Source: Ferrimicrobium sp. (GTDB lineage: Bacteria; Actinomycetota; Acidimicrobiia; Acidimicrobiales; Acidimicrobiaceae). From it: 64,000 bases of DNA. Below, in pieces: positions 53,818-62,402 of the stretch. Position 1 is the first letter of the stretch, and the number at the start of each line of letters is the position of its first letter. Both the position numbers and the translations under genes were made by a program. The stretch lies in NCBI GenBank assembly GCA_022690815.1, contig JALCZJ010000011.1, forward strand, positions 1 to 64,000. The letters are read 5' to 3'. The notes beneath the pieces are model-generated. The model was not told where the DNA came from, made no database searches, and saw only the letters and a program-made list of their open reading frames with translations.

Positions 53818-54774
53818 GTGATAGCAGTACTGGCCGGTGGCGTCGGGGCCGCGAAATTTTTGCGAGGCTTGATCAACGCGCAACTGGGTGAGGAGATTGT
53901 GGCGATCGTCAATACCGGGGATGACTGGTGGCGTTATGGCCTAAGGATCTGTCCCGACCTCGATACCGTCACCTATACGCTGGCTGACATGGTCAATCCA
54001 GCTACTGGCTGGGGCCTACGCGATGAGACCTTCGCCGCTCGCACAACGCTTGAACTCCTCGGTGACGATCCGTGGTTTACCCTAGGCGATCGAGACCTGG
54101 GACTCCATATGTTGCGCACCCAACTACTCCGCTCCGGAGCATCGTTGACCACCGTCACGCAACAGATCGTCGAACGTCTTGGGATCGACGCCACTTTGTT
54201 ACCGATGACCGATGATGAAGTAGCGACCAAGGTCACGGTCCAGCTTCCTACTGATGATACTGGAGCGGACGAGATCGTCGAGCTCGACTTCCAGGAGTAC
54301 TTTGTGCGCTTTTCCCATCAACCACGAGTGTTGCGAGTGCGCTATGCAGGGATCGATAGGGCACAACCAACCCAGGCTGTGATCCAAACCCTGGCTGACG
54401 CCCGGCTGATCATCATCGCACCGTCGAATCCGATCCTCTCCATCGGGCCGATCCTCGCCTTGCACGGCATCCAAGAACAGCTATCCCAACGAGCTCATGC
54501 TGGCGATGTCATTGCCGTCTCCCCAATCATCGCCGGCGAGGCGGTCAAAGGACCTCTCGCCGACCTACTCGAGTCCCTCATGCATCAGCACGACGCGCGA
54601 ACCGTCGCGAACCTCTACCTCGGCGTCGCGAGTGAGCTCATCTTGGACACCGCCGACACCGATCTCGCCGAGTCGATCCGTGCGTTGGGACTCACCGTGC
54701 GCACCACCGATACACTGATGACCGACCTTGCCGCCGCCGTCGATCTCGCTACGTTCGTGACGGCGAGCCGATGA
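53818..54774 (+). CDS. cofD: 2-phospho-L-lactate transferase (F420 synthesis)
   Basis: 318 residues; joins the lactyl or phosphoenolpyruvyl nucleotide unit to the deazaflavin FO, giving (dehydro-)F420-0. Motifs: VLAGGVGAAKFLRGL at 4-18, IVNTGDDWWRYGLRICPDLDTV at about 29-50, and PSNPILSIGPILAL near 201. The start is GTG, AGGAG upstream. In actinobacteria the homologue is FbiA. The FO synthase genes are not in the window. It forms a two-gene operon with cofE, overlapping by 4 bp. Confidence 0.94.
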   Translation: MIAVLAGGVGAAKFLRGLINAQLGEEIVAIVNTGDDWWRYGLRICPDLDTVTYTLADMVNPATGWGLRDETFAARTTLELLGDDPWFTLGDRDLGLHMLRTQLLRSGASLTTVTQQIVERLGIDATLLPMTDDEVATKVTVQLPTDDTGADEIVELDFQEYFVRFSHQPRVLRVRYAGIDRAQPTQAVIQTLADARLIIIAPSNPILSIGPILALHGIQEQLSQRAHAGDVIAVSPIIAGEAVKGPLADLLESLMHQHDARTVANLYLGVASELILDTADTDLAESIRALGLTVRTTDTLMTDLAAAVDLATFVTASR

Positions 54775-55475
54775 CACCCAAAGGTCTTGAGCTCTTCACC
54801 ATCCAGACGAGCGAAGACATCACCGAAGGTGAGGACCTCGTTGATCTCATCGTCCGCGATTTCGAGCTGATCGACGGCGATATCGTCGTCGTGACCCAGA
54901 AGGTCGTCTCAAAAGCCGAAGGGCGCGTCGTCGCCTGTGCTCCGGATGATCAGCAAACCTTTGACGCACTCGTGCGATCAGAATCAGCTCGCGTTCTGCG
55001 TCGGCGAGGTTCGCTCGCCATTACGGAGACCCGCCACGGATTTATCTGCGCAAACGCTGGCATCGACCGGTCCAACACCGACACCGGGACGGTAACGCTC
55101 TTGCCGCTCGACCCTGATCGCAGTGCTCGAGGCCTGCTGGCCAAACTGGGGCATCGCACCCAACGAACACTAGCTGTCATCATCACCGACACGTTTGGCA
55201 GAACCTGGAGGTCCGGAGTGACCGATGTCGCGATTGGGGTCGCCGGCTTAGCCCCAATCCTCGACCTACGTGGCACCTGCGATCACAACGGCGACACCTT
55301 ACAGGCAACAGAGATCTGCATCGCCGACGAGATCGCTGGGGCAGCAGACCTTGTGAAACGCAAAGACGGTCGGACTCCCTTCGTAGTCGTCAGGGGATAC
55401 AGCTGGCGCCCAGACTCGCAAGGGTCAATCAGCGCCGATGTGGTCAGAGGCTACGGTTTCGACCTTTTTCGATAG
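54771..55475 (+). CDS. cofE: coenzyme F420-0:L-glutamate ligase
   Basis: Adds glutamates to F420-0. 234 residues, i.e. only the ligase domain; mycobacterial FbiB carries an additional nitroreductase-type domain that is missing here. Landmarks: VVTQKVVSKAEGRVV near residue 40, ANAGIDRSNT near 94, DTFGRTWRSGVTDVAIGVAG near 141-160, and KRKDGRTPFVVVRGY near 200. ATG overlaps the cofD stop (ATGA). Confidence 0.93.
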   Translation: MTPKGLELFTIQTSEDITEGEDLVDLIVRDFELIDGDIVVVTQKVVSKAEGRVVACAPDDQQTFDALVRSESARVLRRRGSLAITETRHGFICANAGIDRSNTDTGTVTLLPLDPDRSARGLLAKLGHRTQRTLAVIITDTFGRTWRSGVTDVAIGVAGLAPILDLRGTCDHNGDTLQATEICIADEIAGAADLVKRKDGRTPFVVVRGYSWRPDSQGSISADVVRGYGFDLFR

Positions 55476-55489
55476 CACGCAGCAGACGA

Positions 55490-56446
55490 TCACGAATGTA
55501 ACGCACCATACCAGTCGAGAACCCCCTCGAGGCCCTGCTCCAGCGTGGTAGTGGCATGCCATCGCAGGTACCAACCTGCCCGCCGGGGATCCAACGCAGA
55601 TCGTTGGATCTCTCCAGGGATAGGGTCAACAACACGAGGTTCACGATAATCACACCCGGCAATGCGATACATTTCCTTGTGGAGCGCGGTGATAGATGTC
55701 TCCACACCAGTCGCGATGTTCAAAGTCAAACCACCGCCGTGCTCGAGTGAACGATAGAACGCATCCACCACGTCCTCTACGTAGATAAGATCACGCGTTT
55801 GGGTGCCGTCACCGATGATGGTCGCCGCTCGATCCGAGGCAATCGCTTGGGCGAACTTGGCGACAACACCGCCTTCACCCATCATTCCTTGTCGTGGTCC
55901 GTAGACGTTCGCCAGAATCAGGGCAGTGTACTCAAGATCAAAGTTTGCTCGATACAGTCGTAGATAGCCGAGGACAGCATCCTTGGACAGCCCATAAAAG
56001 GAATCAGGGCAGTGTATGACGTCTTCCTTGATGGGCAACGCTGATGCTTCGACGGCCCCATAGACACCTGCGCTGGTCGCGAAGATCACCTTCGCGACAC
56101 CAGTCTGCCTCGCCGCCTCAAACACGCGGAGCGACCCAACGAGATTAGTCGATAAGTCACCTAGTGGGTCGAGCATCGACTCACGCACGTTTGCTCTGGC
56201 AGCAAGATGGATGACGGCTGCAGGTTTGCGGCGACTCATGAGGGCGCCAAGGTCTCCATCGACAATGTTCAGCTTGTGAAAGTGCAATCCGCGATTACCC
56301 TTCCCACGCGCCACACGCAAATTAGCCAGCGAACCCGTCGAGAGGTCGTCGACAACGTCTACCTCGTAACCAGCGTCGATTAACCGTTCAACGAGGTGCG
56401 AACCGATGAAGCCAGCCCCACCAGTCACAAGTATGGGTGGCGTCAT
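55490..56446 (-). CDS. NAD-dependent sugar epimerase (GalE-like)
   Basis: 318 residues, extended short-chain dehydrogenase. GGAGFIGSHLVERL at 8-21 binds NAD, VDDLSTGS follows, the catalytic serine is in ATSAGVYG near 124, and the tyrosine/lysine in YGLSK near 149. The C-terminal part DLIYVEDVVDAFYRSL and PGEIQRSALDPRRA is typical of UDP-glucose 4-epimerases and related enzymes. It directly follows the nucleotidyltransferase gene (stop and start adjoin), so it likely works on the sugar nucleotide made there. Confidence 0.83.
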   Translation of the reverse strand: MTPPILVTGGAGFIGSHLVERLIDAGYEVDVVDDLSTGSLANLRVARGKGNRGLHFHKLNIVDGDLGALMSRRKPAAVIHLAARANVRESMLDPLGDLSTNLVGSLRVFEAARQTGVAKVIFATSAGVYGAVEASALPIKEDVIHCPDSFYGLSKDAVLGYLRLYRANFDLEYTALILANVYGPRQGMMGEGGVVAKFAQAIASDRAATIIGDGTQTRDLIYVEDVVDAFYRSLEHGGGLTLNIATGVETSITALHKEMYRIAGCDYREPRVVDPIPGEIQRSALDPRRAGWYLRWHATTTLEQGLEGVLDWYGALHS

Positions 56447-57499
56447 CTACGACCGTCCGGCCCCTACCAATGAATCACCCGGGCGCAGCTCCGTGCTTTC
56501 GGCCACGATGGCGAGGTCATCAAGCGATACGTCCTCTGGAATAATTGTCCGGGCTCCGACGATCGAGCCCCGAACGACCGCTCCGGGGCCAACGTGCGCC
56601 CCCTCGAGAACGACCGAGTCAATGACGGTTGCACCGTCAGCGATCTCGACACCATCCTCAATCACGGAGCCAGCCACCTGCGATCGGGAACTCAGCTCAA
56701 CTGCCGAGCCGATGTAGCAATGTCCATTGGCGTCATCAGGCTGATTTGGGGCTGGGTACCACGCCCGAGGAGGGACAAGTTCGCCGATGCGTGCACCGAA
56801 GAGGATATCGCGAATAGCTCGGTAATAATTCTCCGGGGTACCTGCATCGAGCCAATAGCACTCGTAGGCCCGAGCATAAAGGCTACCTTGCTCTACGAGC
56901 CGGGGAAACAACTCACGCTCGATAGACATCCTGCCAAGCTGCGGGATCATCTCAAGAGCACCGGGCTCGAGAATGTAGATACCAGCGTTGATGTCGTGCG
57001 AGGGAGCGGATTCGATCGGGGGCTTTTCGACAAAACGCAAAGCACGCCCATGCTCATCCTTTACCACCACACCAAACTGGCTCGGATCCTCTACACGAAC
57101 CAGACCGATCGTTGCCAAACTCCGACGATCGAGATGGAAATCCATTAAATCCTTCACATCTAAGTCGGTGAGAATATCGCCGTTTACCACCAGGAATGTC
57201 TCATCGATGCCGGCACTCTCGGCTGCAAAACGAATTGCACCAGCAGTGTCGAGGGGTTCCTCTTCGATCGCATAGGTCAGGCGAACCCCAGCAGCCTCTC
57301 CAGTCGGATAGGCGAGACGGAATGCATTAGGTTGGTAACCAAGCGAAAGAACCACCTCATCGACCCCAAAACCGCGGAGTCGATGTAGGACACGCTCCAA
57401 CATCGGGAACCCAATCACCCTCAGCATCTGCTTTGGAGTGTGGAACGTCAAAGGACGGAGTCGAGTACCTTCTCCTCCGACGAGAACGACTGCTCGCAT
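56447..57499 (-). CDS. NDP-sugar pyrophosphorylase (mannose-1-P guanylyltransferase type)
   Basis: 350 residues: a nucleotidyltransferase domain (VLVGGEGTRLRPLTFHTPKQML at 5-26, VNGDILTDLD near 106) and a C-terminal left-handed beta-helix (VIEDGVEIADGATVIDSVVLEGAHVGPGAVVRGSIVG). Architecture fits actinobacterial ManB/ManC-type GDP-mannose pyrophosphorylases and related glucose-1-phosphate enzymes; substrate not decidable by eye. The adjacent GDP-sugar reductase and GT4 genes favour GDP-mannose. Confidence 0.83.
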   Translation of the reverse strand: MRAVVLVGGEGTRLRPLTFHTPKQMLRVIGFPMLERVLHRLRGFGVDEVVLSLGYQPNAFRLAYPTGEAAGVRLTYAIEEEPLDTAGAIRFAAESAGIDETFLVVNGDILTDLDVKDLMDFHLDRRSLATIGLVRVEDPSQFGVVVKDEHGRALRFVEKPPIESAPSHDINAGIYILEPGALEMIPQLGRMSIERELFPRLVEQGSLYARAYECYWLDAGTPENYYRAIRDILFGARIGELVPPRAWYPAPNQPDDANGHCYIGSAVELSSRSQVAGSVIEDGVEIADGATVIDSVVLEGAHVGPGAVVRGSIVGARTIIPEDVSLDDLAIVAESTELRPGDSLVGAGRS

Positions 57500-57516
57500 C
57501 TCCCCTCCTGCTACTT

Positions 57517-58308
57517 CTACTTCTTACTAGTCGACGACTTCGCCGTAGACGACTTGGCACCGGCCGACTTCGAAGTGCCCGTGGATTTGGCTGTACCAGT
57601 GGACGTGGGCTTGCCGGTGGACTTGGCCGTGCCAGTAGACGTGCTGGTGGACTTGGCCGTGCTGGTGGCACCGACGGTAGCAAGGTTCGCTGCGGTGGGG
57701 GGCTGAGACGGCGTGACACCCTTACGAAGCACTGCCACCGTCACAATCTGATCATTCTGCAACCGGACGTCTGTGGGGTTGGCGTACACCGTGGGCTTCG
57801 TAGCGAGCAAGGACGACCACACGTAAATGCCGAATTTTGCCGGCTTGCCCCCGCATCCAGCAGCAACCGTGACTGCCTTGTGCCCAGGGATCTGGAACCC
57901 GCTCTTTAAAATCTTGAGGCCAGGTACGCCGTCGGGCAAGAGTGCAAGCGTTGCATTCGCCCCTTCTTGACTCTTAGCCTTGGGGGCAATCGTCAGCACT
58001 CCGTTGCCGAGCGACGTCACGCCACTCTTAACGTTCGTCGTTTTGGCGAGCGGAGGCAGATACTTACCACAGGCGTCGAAGCCTATCGCAGTATGCCACG
58101 TAGTGCCGATAACCGGTTGGTCGGCAGCGGTAACCGCCGACGCCGGATGGTCGATCTCGTATTTCGAGTAGCCTACCACCGCGATCCCAGCCACAACAAT
58201 GACCGTCAACGCCGAGTAAAACCCAACCGGAATTTGCCGTCGGACCTTAGCCCCACGCCCGGACGCTTGTGCTCTTGCAACTCTTCGAGCGCTCTCTTTG
58301 CTAGCCAT
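57517..58308 (-). CDS. membrane-anchored protein with Ser/Thr/Lys-rich tail
   Basis: 263 residues. A basic cytoplasmic start (about 1-28) is followed by one membrane helix (FYSALTVIVVAGIAVVGYS, about 29-47) and an outside domain of about 150 residues with two conserved-looking cysteine motifs (GFDACGKYLPPL, AAGCGGKPAKFGIYVW). It ends in about 60 residues of repeats such as STSTGTAKSTG. The tail is low-complexity and may span or bind the cell wall. Family not recognised. It ends 17 bp before the pyrophosphorylase gene, suggesting cotranscription. Confidence 0.7.
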   Translation of the reverse strand: MASKESARRVARAQASGRGAKVRRQIPVGFYSALTVIVVAGIAVVGYSKYEIDHPASAVTAADQPVIGTTWHTAIGFDACGKYLPPLAKTTNVKSGVTSLGNGVLTIAPKAKSQEGANATLALLPDGVPGLKILKSGFQIPGHKAVTVAAGCGGKPAKFGIYVWSSLLATKPTVYANPTDVRLQNDQIVTVAVLRKGVTPSQPPTAANLATVGATSTAKSTSTSTGTAKSTGKPTSTGTAKSTGTSKSAGAKSSTAKSSTSKK

Positions 58309-58559
58309 AACAGGTTAAGGCTACCGTCTTTTGGGCCCTACCAAGACAGGTGAGAAGAACTCCCATCCAACGACCGCTGACATGCACACAGCCACAGCTC
58401 AGTACGCTCCCGTACCTGTCATTCGTCAAACAATCCTCCGATGAGTCAGACCGCTCGCCTAGCCGACGAAGTAGCACAACACTACGCGCGGCCAAGGCCA
58501 CGACCGTGTGAACGCCTGGTCGTGTGAGTTGGCCGTCGCGAATAACCACTCGGGTACCA

Positions 58560-59411
58560 CTAATTGCGAACCGACCCGGATACGCCTGCACGCACCAGAC
58601 TCAGGCCACAGCGCAAGCCAATACCAAGAGTTACGACAAGCAGAGCAAGCGTGGAGCGCTGCTCTGGGGCTGCAAATGCGACCATCGAACGGTGATGTTG
58701 GGCGATGGAACGAAAACGCTGCTTTCCACTTGACACCCCACCGACATGAGTCACGACCGCGGCCGGCTGATAGACGACTTGGTATCCGTGCAGTACCAAT
58801 CGACGACAAAGATCAACGTCTTCCATGTAGAGTCGATACTTGGCATCGAACCCACCGATTGCGACCAATGCACTCCGGGGGCACATCAGGCAGGCCCCGG
58901 AGAGCCACGGGACGACCACTGGCTCCCCTGGATCAAGGTCGCTCATCCGATAGGAGCGCGTGGCGGAACTACCCGGCATCAGCCATCCAATCGCTCCATG
59001 CCACATCGATTGCCACAACGAGGGAAACCGCCGAAACGAAGGGTAGTGCTTTCCCGATGCGTCCAAAATTTTTGGCCCGACGACACCGATTCCTTCGTTT
59101 ACGAGCACGGTCGATACAAGGGAGGCGATCGCTCCCGGATGTGGCATTACATCTGGATTCGAGATCAGCACGATCGGCTCATGAATCAAGACCAAGGCGT
59201 GGTTGATGGCTACCCCGTAGCCGAGATTTGCTCCAAAGGCGACCTCGTTGACCCTGCAGCCACCCACGTGCGACTCCCTCGCATAAGGACTCGAAGCGCC
59301 GTTGTCGACGACAACGACATGAGTAACCCCTTGCCTGCCAAGCTCATCAATCAGTGGTTGGACCGGACCAGAATGGTAGACAACGACGATTGCCGCGAGT
59401 TCGCTCGTCAC
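58560..59411 (-). CDS. glycosyltransferase family 2, rhamnosyltransferase (WbbL)-like
   Basis: 283 residues from the GTG at 59411 overlapping the rfbD stop (GTGA). GT2 fold: LAAIVVVYHSG, VVVDNGASS, the DxD-type SNPDVMPHPGAI, SGACLMCPRSALVAIGGFDAKY, and YMEDVDLCRRL with the catalytic acid. Coupling to dTDP-rhamnose genes and similarity to WbbL suggest addition of rhamnose to a polyprenyl-linked sugar, as in mycobacterial linker synthesis. A 250-bp gap without recognisable features separates it from the next gene downstream. Confidence 0.83.
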   Translation of the reverse strand: MTSELAAIVVVYHSGPVQPLIDELGRQGVTHVVVVDNGASSPYARESHVGGCRVNEVAFGANLGYGVAINHALVLIHEPIVLISNPDVMPHPGAIASLVSTVLVNEGIGVVGPKILDASGKHYPSFRRFPSLWQSMWHGAIGWLMPGSSATRSYRMSDLDPGEPVVVPWLSGACLMCPRSALVAIGGFDAKYRLYMEDVDLCRRLVLHGYQVVYQPAAVVTHVGGVSSGKQRFRSIAQHHRSMVAFAAPEQRSTLALLVVTLGIGLRCGLSLVRAGVSGSVRN

Positions 59412-60274
59412 CGGCGCTCCAAATCTTGGACGACTCGCTCGAGAGCATCGTGCCAATCTTCGGTGGTCCGACCGGTTGCCGCGCTATACGACGCCGTTGA
59501 CATCACCGAATACGCCGGACGTGGCGCTGGGTACCGATCGGCAACAGCCTCTGCTTTGATCTCGGTGACCTGATCAAGACTTCGGCCAAGGATCGAAAGG
59601 ATCCAGCGCACAACCTCAAACCAAGAGGCGCTACCACCGTTGACAACATGAAAGCAACCGGAAGTCGAGCTCAACATGAGCTGCACTGCTGCCTCACTCA
59701 GATCGTCAGCAATCGTCGGTGAACCAACCTGATCTCCGACGAAACGCAAGGGGGACCCCTCATTCGCGAGTCGAACCACCGTTGAGGCGATGTTGCCATC
59801 CGAAGAGCTCATTAACCAAGCAGTCCTGATATTGAGATCGACGCCAACCCGCAACTCCCGCTCTCCGCCGAGTTTTGAGCGTCCATAGATCCCAAGCGGA
59901 TTGACCACATCCCACTCTCGGTAGGGTGCTTGCGAGCAGCCATCGAACACATAATCGGTGGAGAAGTTGCAGACCCGCGCCTTGGTGGCCACAGCCGCCT
60001 CCACCATCCAACGGACCGCCAGCGCATTGACACTAAACGCCTGCTCTGGTTCGCGTTCACATCGATCAACCGCCGTGAATGCCGCAGCGTTTACGATCCA
60101 ATTAGGACGAAGCGATCGTATTGCCTCGTTGACCGCTGCACGTTGACGAACATCGATCTCGGCCGAGGTAAAGGCAAAGACCTCCACCGGTAAGTCCAAC
60201 TCCCCCAGACGTCGCGCAAGACGTTGCCCAAGTTGACCGTTTGCGCCCAGAACAAGGAATCGTAGGCGAGTCAC
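59408..60274 (-). CDS. rfbD: dTDP-4-dehydrorhamnose reductase
   Basis: Last step to dTDP-L-rhamnose. 288 residues from the GTG at 60274, which overlaps the rfbB stop (GTGA); an ATG fifteen bases upstream is an alternative. Signatures: FLVLGANGQLGQRLARRL, INVRQ-type EIDVRQRAAV, NAAAFTAVDRCEREPEQAFSVNA, STDYVFDG, and the YGRSKLGGE active site near residue 130. The preceding epimerase gene rfbC, required for the pathway, is not in the window. Confidence 0.93.
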   Translation of the reverse strand: MTRLRFLVLGANGQLGQRLARRLGELDLPVEVFAFTSAEIDVRQRAAVNEAIRSLRPNWIVNAAAFTAVDRCEREPEQAFSVNALAVRWMVEAAVATKARVCNFSTDYVFDGCSQAPYREWDVVNPLGIYGRSKLGGERELRVGVDLNIRTAWLMSSSDGNIASTVVRLANEGSPLRFVGDQVGSPTIADDLSEAAVQLMLSSTSGCFHVVNGGSASWFEVVRWILSILGRSLDQVTEIKAEAVADRYPAPRPAYSVMSTASYSAATGRTTEDWHDALERVVQDLERR

Positions 60275-61284
60275 GAGCCGAGCTGCCATGCAGCCGATTC
60301 CTGTACCGGTGCGCGCCCCAGCAATGGACGCCACCATGACTCATGAGAACGATACCACTGAATGGTCTCACGAATTCCCTGGTCGAACTGGACCTGTGGT
60401 GCGAATCCGAGTTCTGCCCGGATTTTCGAGGAGTCGAGTAGATAGCGACGGTCGTGTGACGGTCGATCAGGAACCGTAGTCTTAAGTGTATCGGGCTTTT
60501 GGAGTTCGGCCAGGATACGATCGGCGATCTCCTCGATAGAGAACTCATCTCCAGTCCCTACATGGTAGGTCTGGCCAACCGAACCTTTCGACAGGACGAG
60601 ATCGATTGCACGAGCATGGTCGAACACATGAATCCACTCTCGGCGATTGTCCTTTGAGGCGTATAAAGGCAACGGCTGATCCTGAAGCGCGAGCGCAGTA
60701 AAGAGCGGGATGAGCTTCTCTGGGAACTGGTACGGGCCATAGTTGTTGGCACAGTTGGTGATGCTGATGGGGAGACCGTAGGTGAGCGCATACGCGCGTA
60801 CCGCGTGATCGGCCGCAGCCTTAGAGGCGTTGTAAGGCGTTCTCGGACGATACGGTGACGACTCGGTAAAGGCTTCGTTGGCATCAAGATCCAGATCCCC
60901 ATAGACCTCGCAGGTGGAGACGTGATGAAAGCGCGTCAAACCCCCATACGTCCTCGCCGCCTCGAGGAGACCAACCGTTCCAGAGACGTTGGTGCGAAAA
61001 AAGCGCTCGGGATCGATAATGGCCAGGGAGTTGTGCGACTCGGCGGCAAAATTGACCACCACATCGATTGCGTACCGATCAAGCACCTCAACGACATGGC
61101 CCGTGTTGCCAATGTCAGCACGCACAAAGCGAATCGCATCCCCAAGGTCGGCTAACGACTCGCGGCAACCCGCATAGGTCAACACATCGAGCACGACAAG
61201 ATCGTCGTTGGGATGAGCTTCATGCCAATAGTGCACGAAATTAGAGCCGATGAATCCAGCTCCTCCGGTCACCAATAGTTTCAC
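60271..61284 (-). CDS. rfbB: dTDP-glucose 4,6-dehydratase
   Basis: 337 residues; converts dTDP-glucose to the 4-keto-6-deoxy sugar. Motifs: VTGGAGFIGSNFVHYW at 5-20, NFAAESHNSLAIIDPERF near 81, HVSTCEVYGDL near 121 and YNASKAAADH near 150; then NCANNYGPYQFPEKLIPLF. GTG start with GAGGA upstream. Located between rfbA and rfbD; GTGA overlap to rfbD. Confidence 0.96.
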   Translation of the reverse strand: MKLLVTGGAGFIGSNFVHYWHEAHPNDDLVVLDVLTYAGCRESLADLGDAIRFVRADIGNTGHVVEVLDRYAIDVVVNFAAESHNSLAIIDPERFFRTNVSGTVGLLEAARTYGGLTRFHHVSTCEVYGDLDLDANEAFTESSPYRPRTPYNASKAAADHAVRAYALTYGLPISITNCANNYGPYQFPEKLIPLFTALALQDQPLPLYASKDNRREWIHVFDHARAIDLVLSKGSVGQTYHVGTGDEFSIEEIADRILAELQKPDTLKTTVPDRPSHDRRYLLDSSKIRAELGFAPQVQFDQGIRETIQWYRSHESWWRPLLGRAPVQESAAWQLGS

Positions 61285-61325
61285 GATCCTCGCCTTTCAT
61301 GCTGGGGAGTCATTGCGAGCACAGA

Positions 61326-62393
61326 CTATAGCAACTCGACCCTGGCATGATCGCCAACGACAAGCTTCGTCGCCCGCGGTCGATCATTGCGGTGCCCAAT
61401 AACGGCAAACTTGCCGATCACCGAGCCCTCGATTGCACCGACGTTGTCGATGGTAGAGTCACTCAAGATGATCGAGTTTACGATCTCTGACGAGGTAACC
61501 ATGCACCGGTCCCCGATAGAAGAGAACGGGCCGACATAGCTCGACCGCAATGTCACGCCTCGCCCGATAACCGCAGGCCCGCGTATGATCGAGTCGATGA
61601 TCTTGGCGCCCGGCTCGATGAGCACCGGTCCTTCAACCTTCGAATCCAGTACCTCTCCCAAGATGGCGGAACGAACCGCCATCAGGGCAATCCGGTTGCC
61701 ATCTAGCAACGCCTCAGGGTCGCCAAGGTCTTTCCAGTAACCGTCAACCATGGACGACTTGACTCCAAGGCCCATCGTAATCAGTTGACTGATAGCATCG
61801 GTGATCTCGAGCTCACCCCTCGCTGATGGTTTGATGGCCTCCACCGCATCGTGGATGCGATGGTCGAACAGATAAACTCCGACCAGTGCGAGATCGGAGG
61901 GCGGCACCTCAGGCTTTTCGACAAGGCGAACGACGGACCCGTCAGCCGCTATCTCTGCGACTCCAAACTTCCTGGGGTCACGAACCCGAGCCAGCAAAAT
62001 TCTGGCAGCCGTCGAGGGTTCACGAGCGCCGAATCCATCGACGATCTCCGTGATGCCACCCACAAGAAAGTTGTCTCCCAGGTACATCACAAAGTCATCG
62101 TCACCCAGAAATTCACGGGCAATCAAGACCGCATGAGCTAGCCCACGCGGGGCGTCTTGCGGCAGGTACGTGACCCGCAGACCGAAGTCAGACCCGTCCC
62201 CCACTGCAGCTTCGACCTCGGCGGCGGTGTGTCCAACGACAATGCCGACCTCGCTAATGCCACACTCAGCGATCGCCTCAAGGCCGTAAAACAGGATCGG
62301 CTTATTGGCTATCGGAACAAGCTGCTTCGAAGCGGTGTGCGTGAGGGGTCGGAGCCGTGTTCCGGATCCACCAGCAAGAATTAGTGCCTTCAA
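61326..62393 (-). CDS. rfbA: glucose-1-phosphate thymidylyltransferase, long form
   Basis: First step of dTDP-rhamnose synthesis. 355 residues: nucleotidyltransferase domain (LILAGGSGTRLRPLTHTASKQLVPIANKP; MYLGDNFLVGG; EKPEVPPSDLALVGVYLF) plus a C-terminal left-handed beta-helix of about 110 residues. This long type is found in actinobacteria and archaea (StrD/GraD-like), as opposed to the 290-residue RmlA of enterobacteria. The TTG start is served by AGGAGC, which includes the stop codon of the acyl-CoA dehydrogenase gene, so the two are translationally linked. Confidence 0.92.
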   Translation of the reverse strand: MKALILAGGSGTRLRPLTHTASKQLVPIANKPILFYGLEAIAECGISEVGIVVGHTAAEVEAAVGDGSDFGLRVTYLPQDAPRGLAHAVLIAREFLGDDDFVMYLGDNFLVGGITEIVDGFGAREPSTAARILLARVRDPRKFGVAEIAADGSVVRLVEKPEVPPSDLALVGVYLFDHRIHDAVEAIKPSARGELEITDAISQLITMGLGVKSSMVDGYWKDLGDPEALLDGNRIALMAVRSAILGEVLDSKVEGPVLIEPGAKIIDSIIRGPAVIGRGVTLRSSYVGPFSSIGDRCMVTSSEIVNSIILSDSTIDNVGAIEGSVIGKFAVIGHRNDRPRATKLVVGDHARVELL

Positions 62394-62402
62394 GCCCTGC
62401 TC

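Noticed and set aside
57540-57680. Short-period DNA repeat as a mobile or regulatory element
   Set aside because: It lies in frame within a coding region and encodes the repetitive Ser/Thr/Lys tail of the membrane-anchored protein.
58301-58591. Minus-strand frame in the gap between the GT2 gene and the Ser/Thr-rich protein
   Set aside because: It overlaps both neighbours slightly, has no ribosome site, and the translation resembles no protein.
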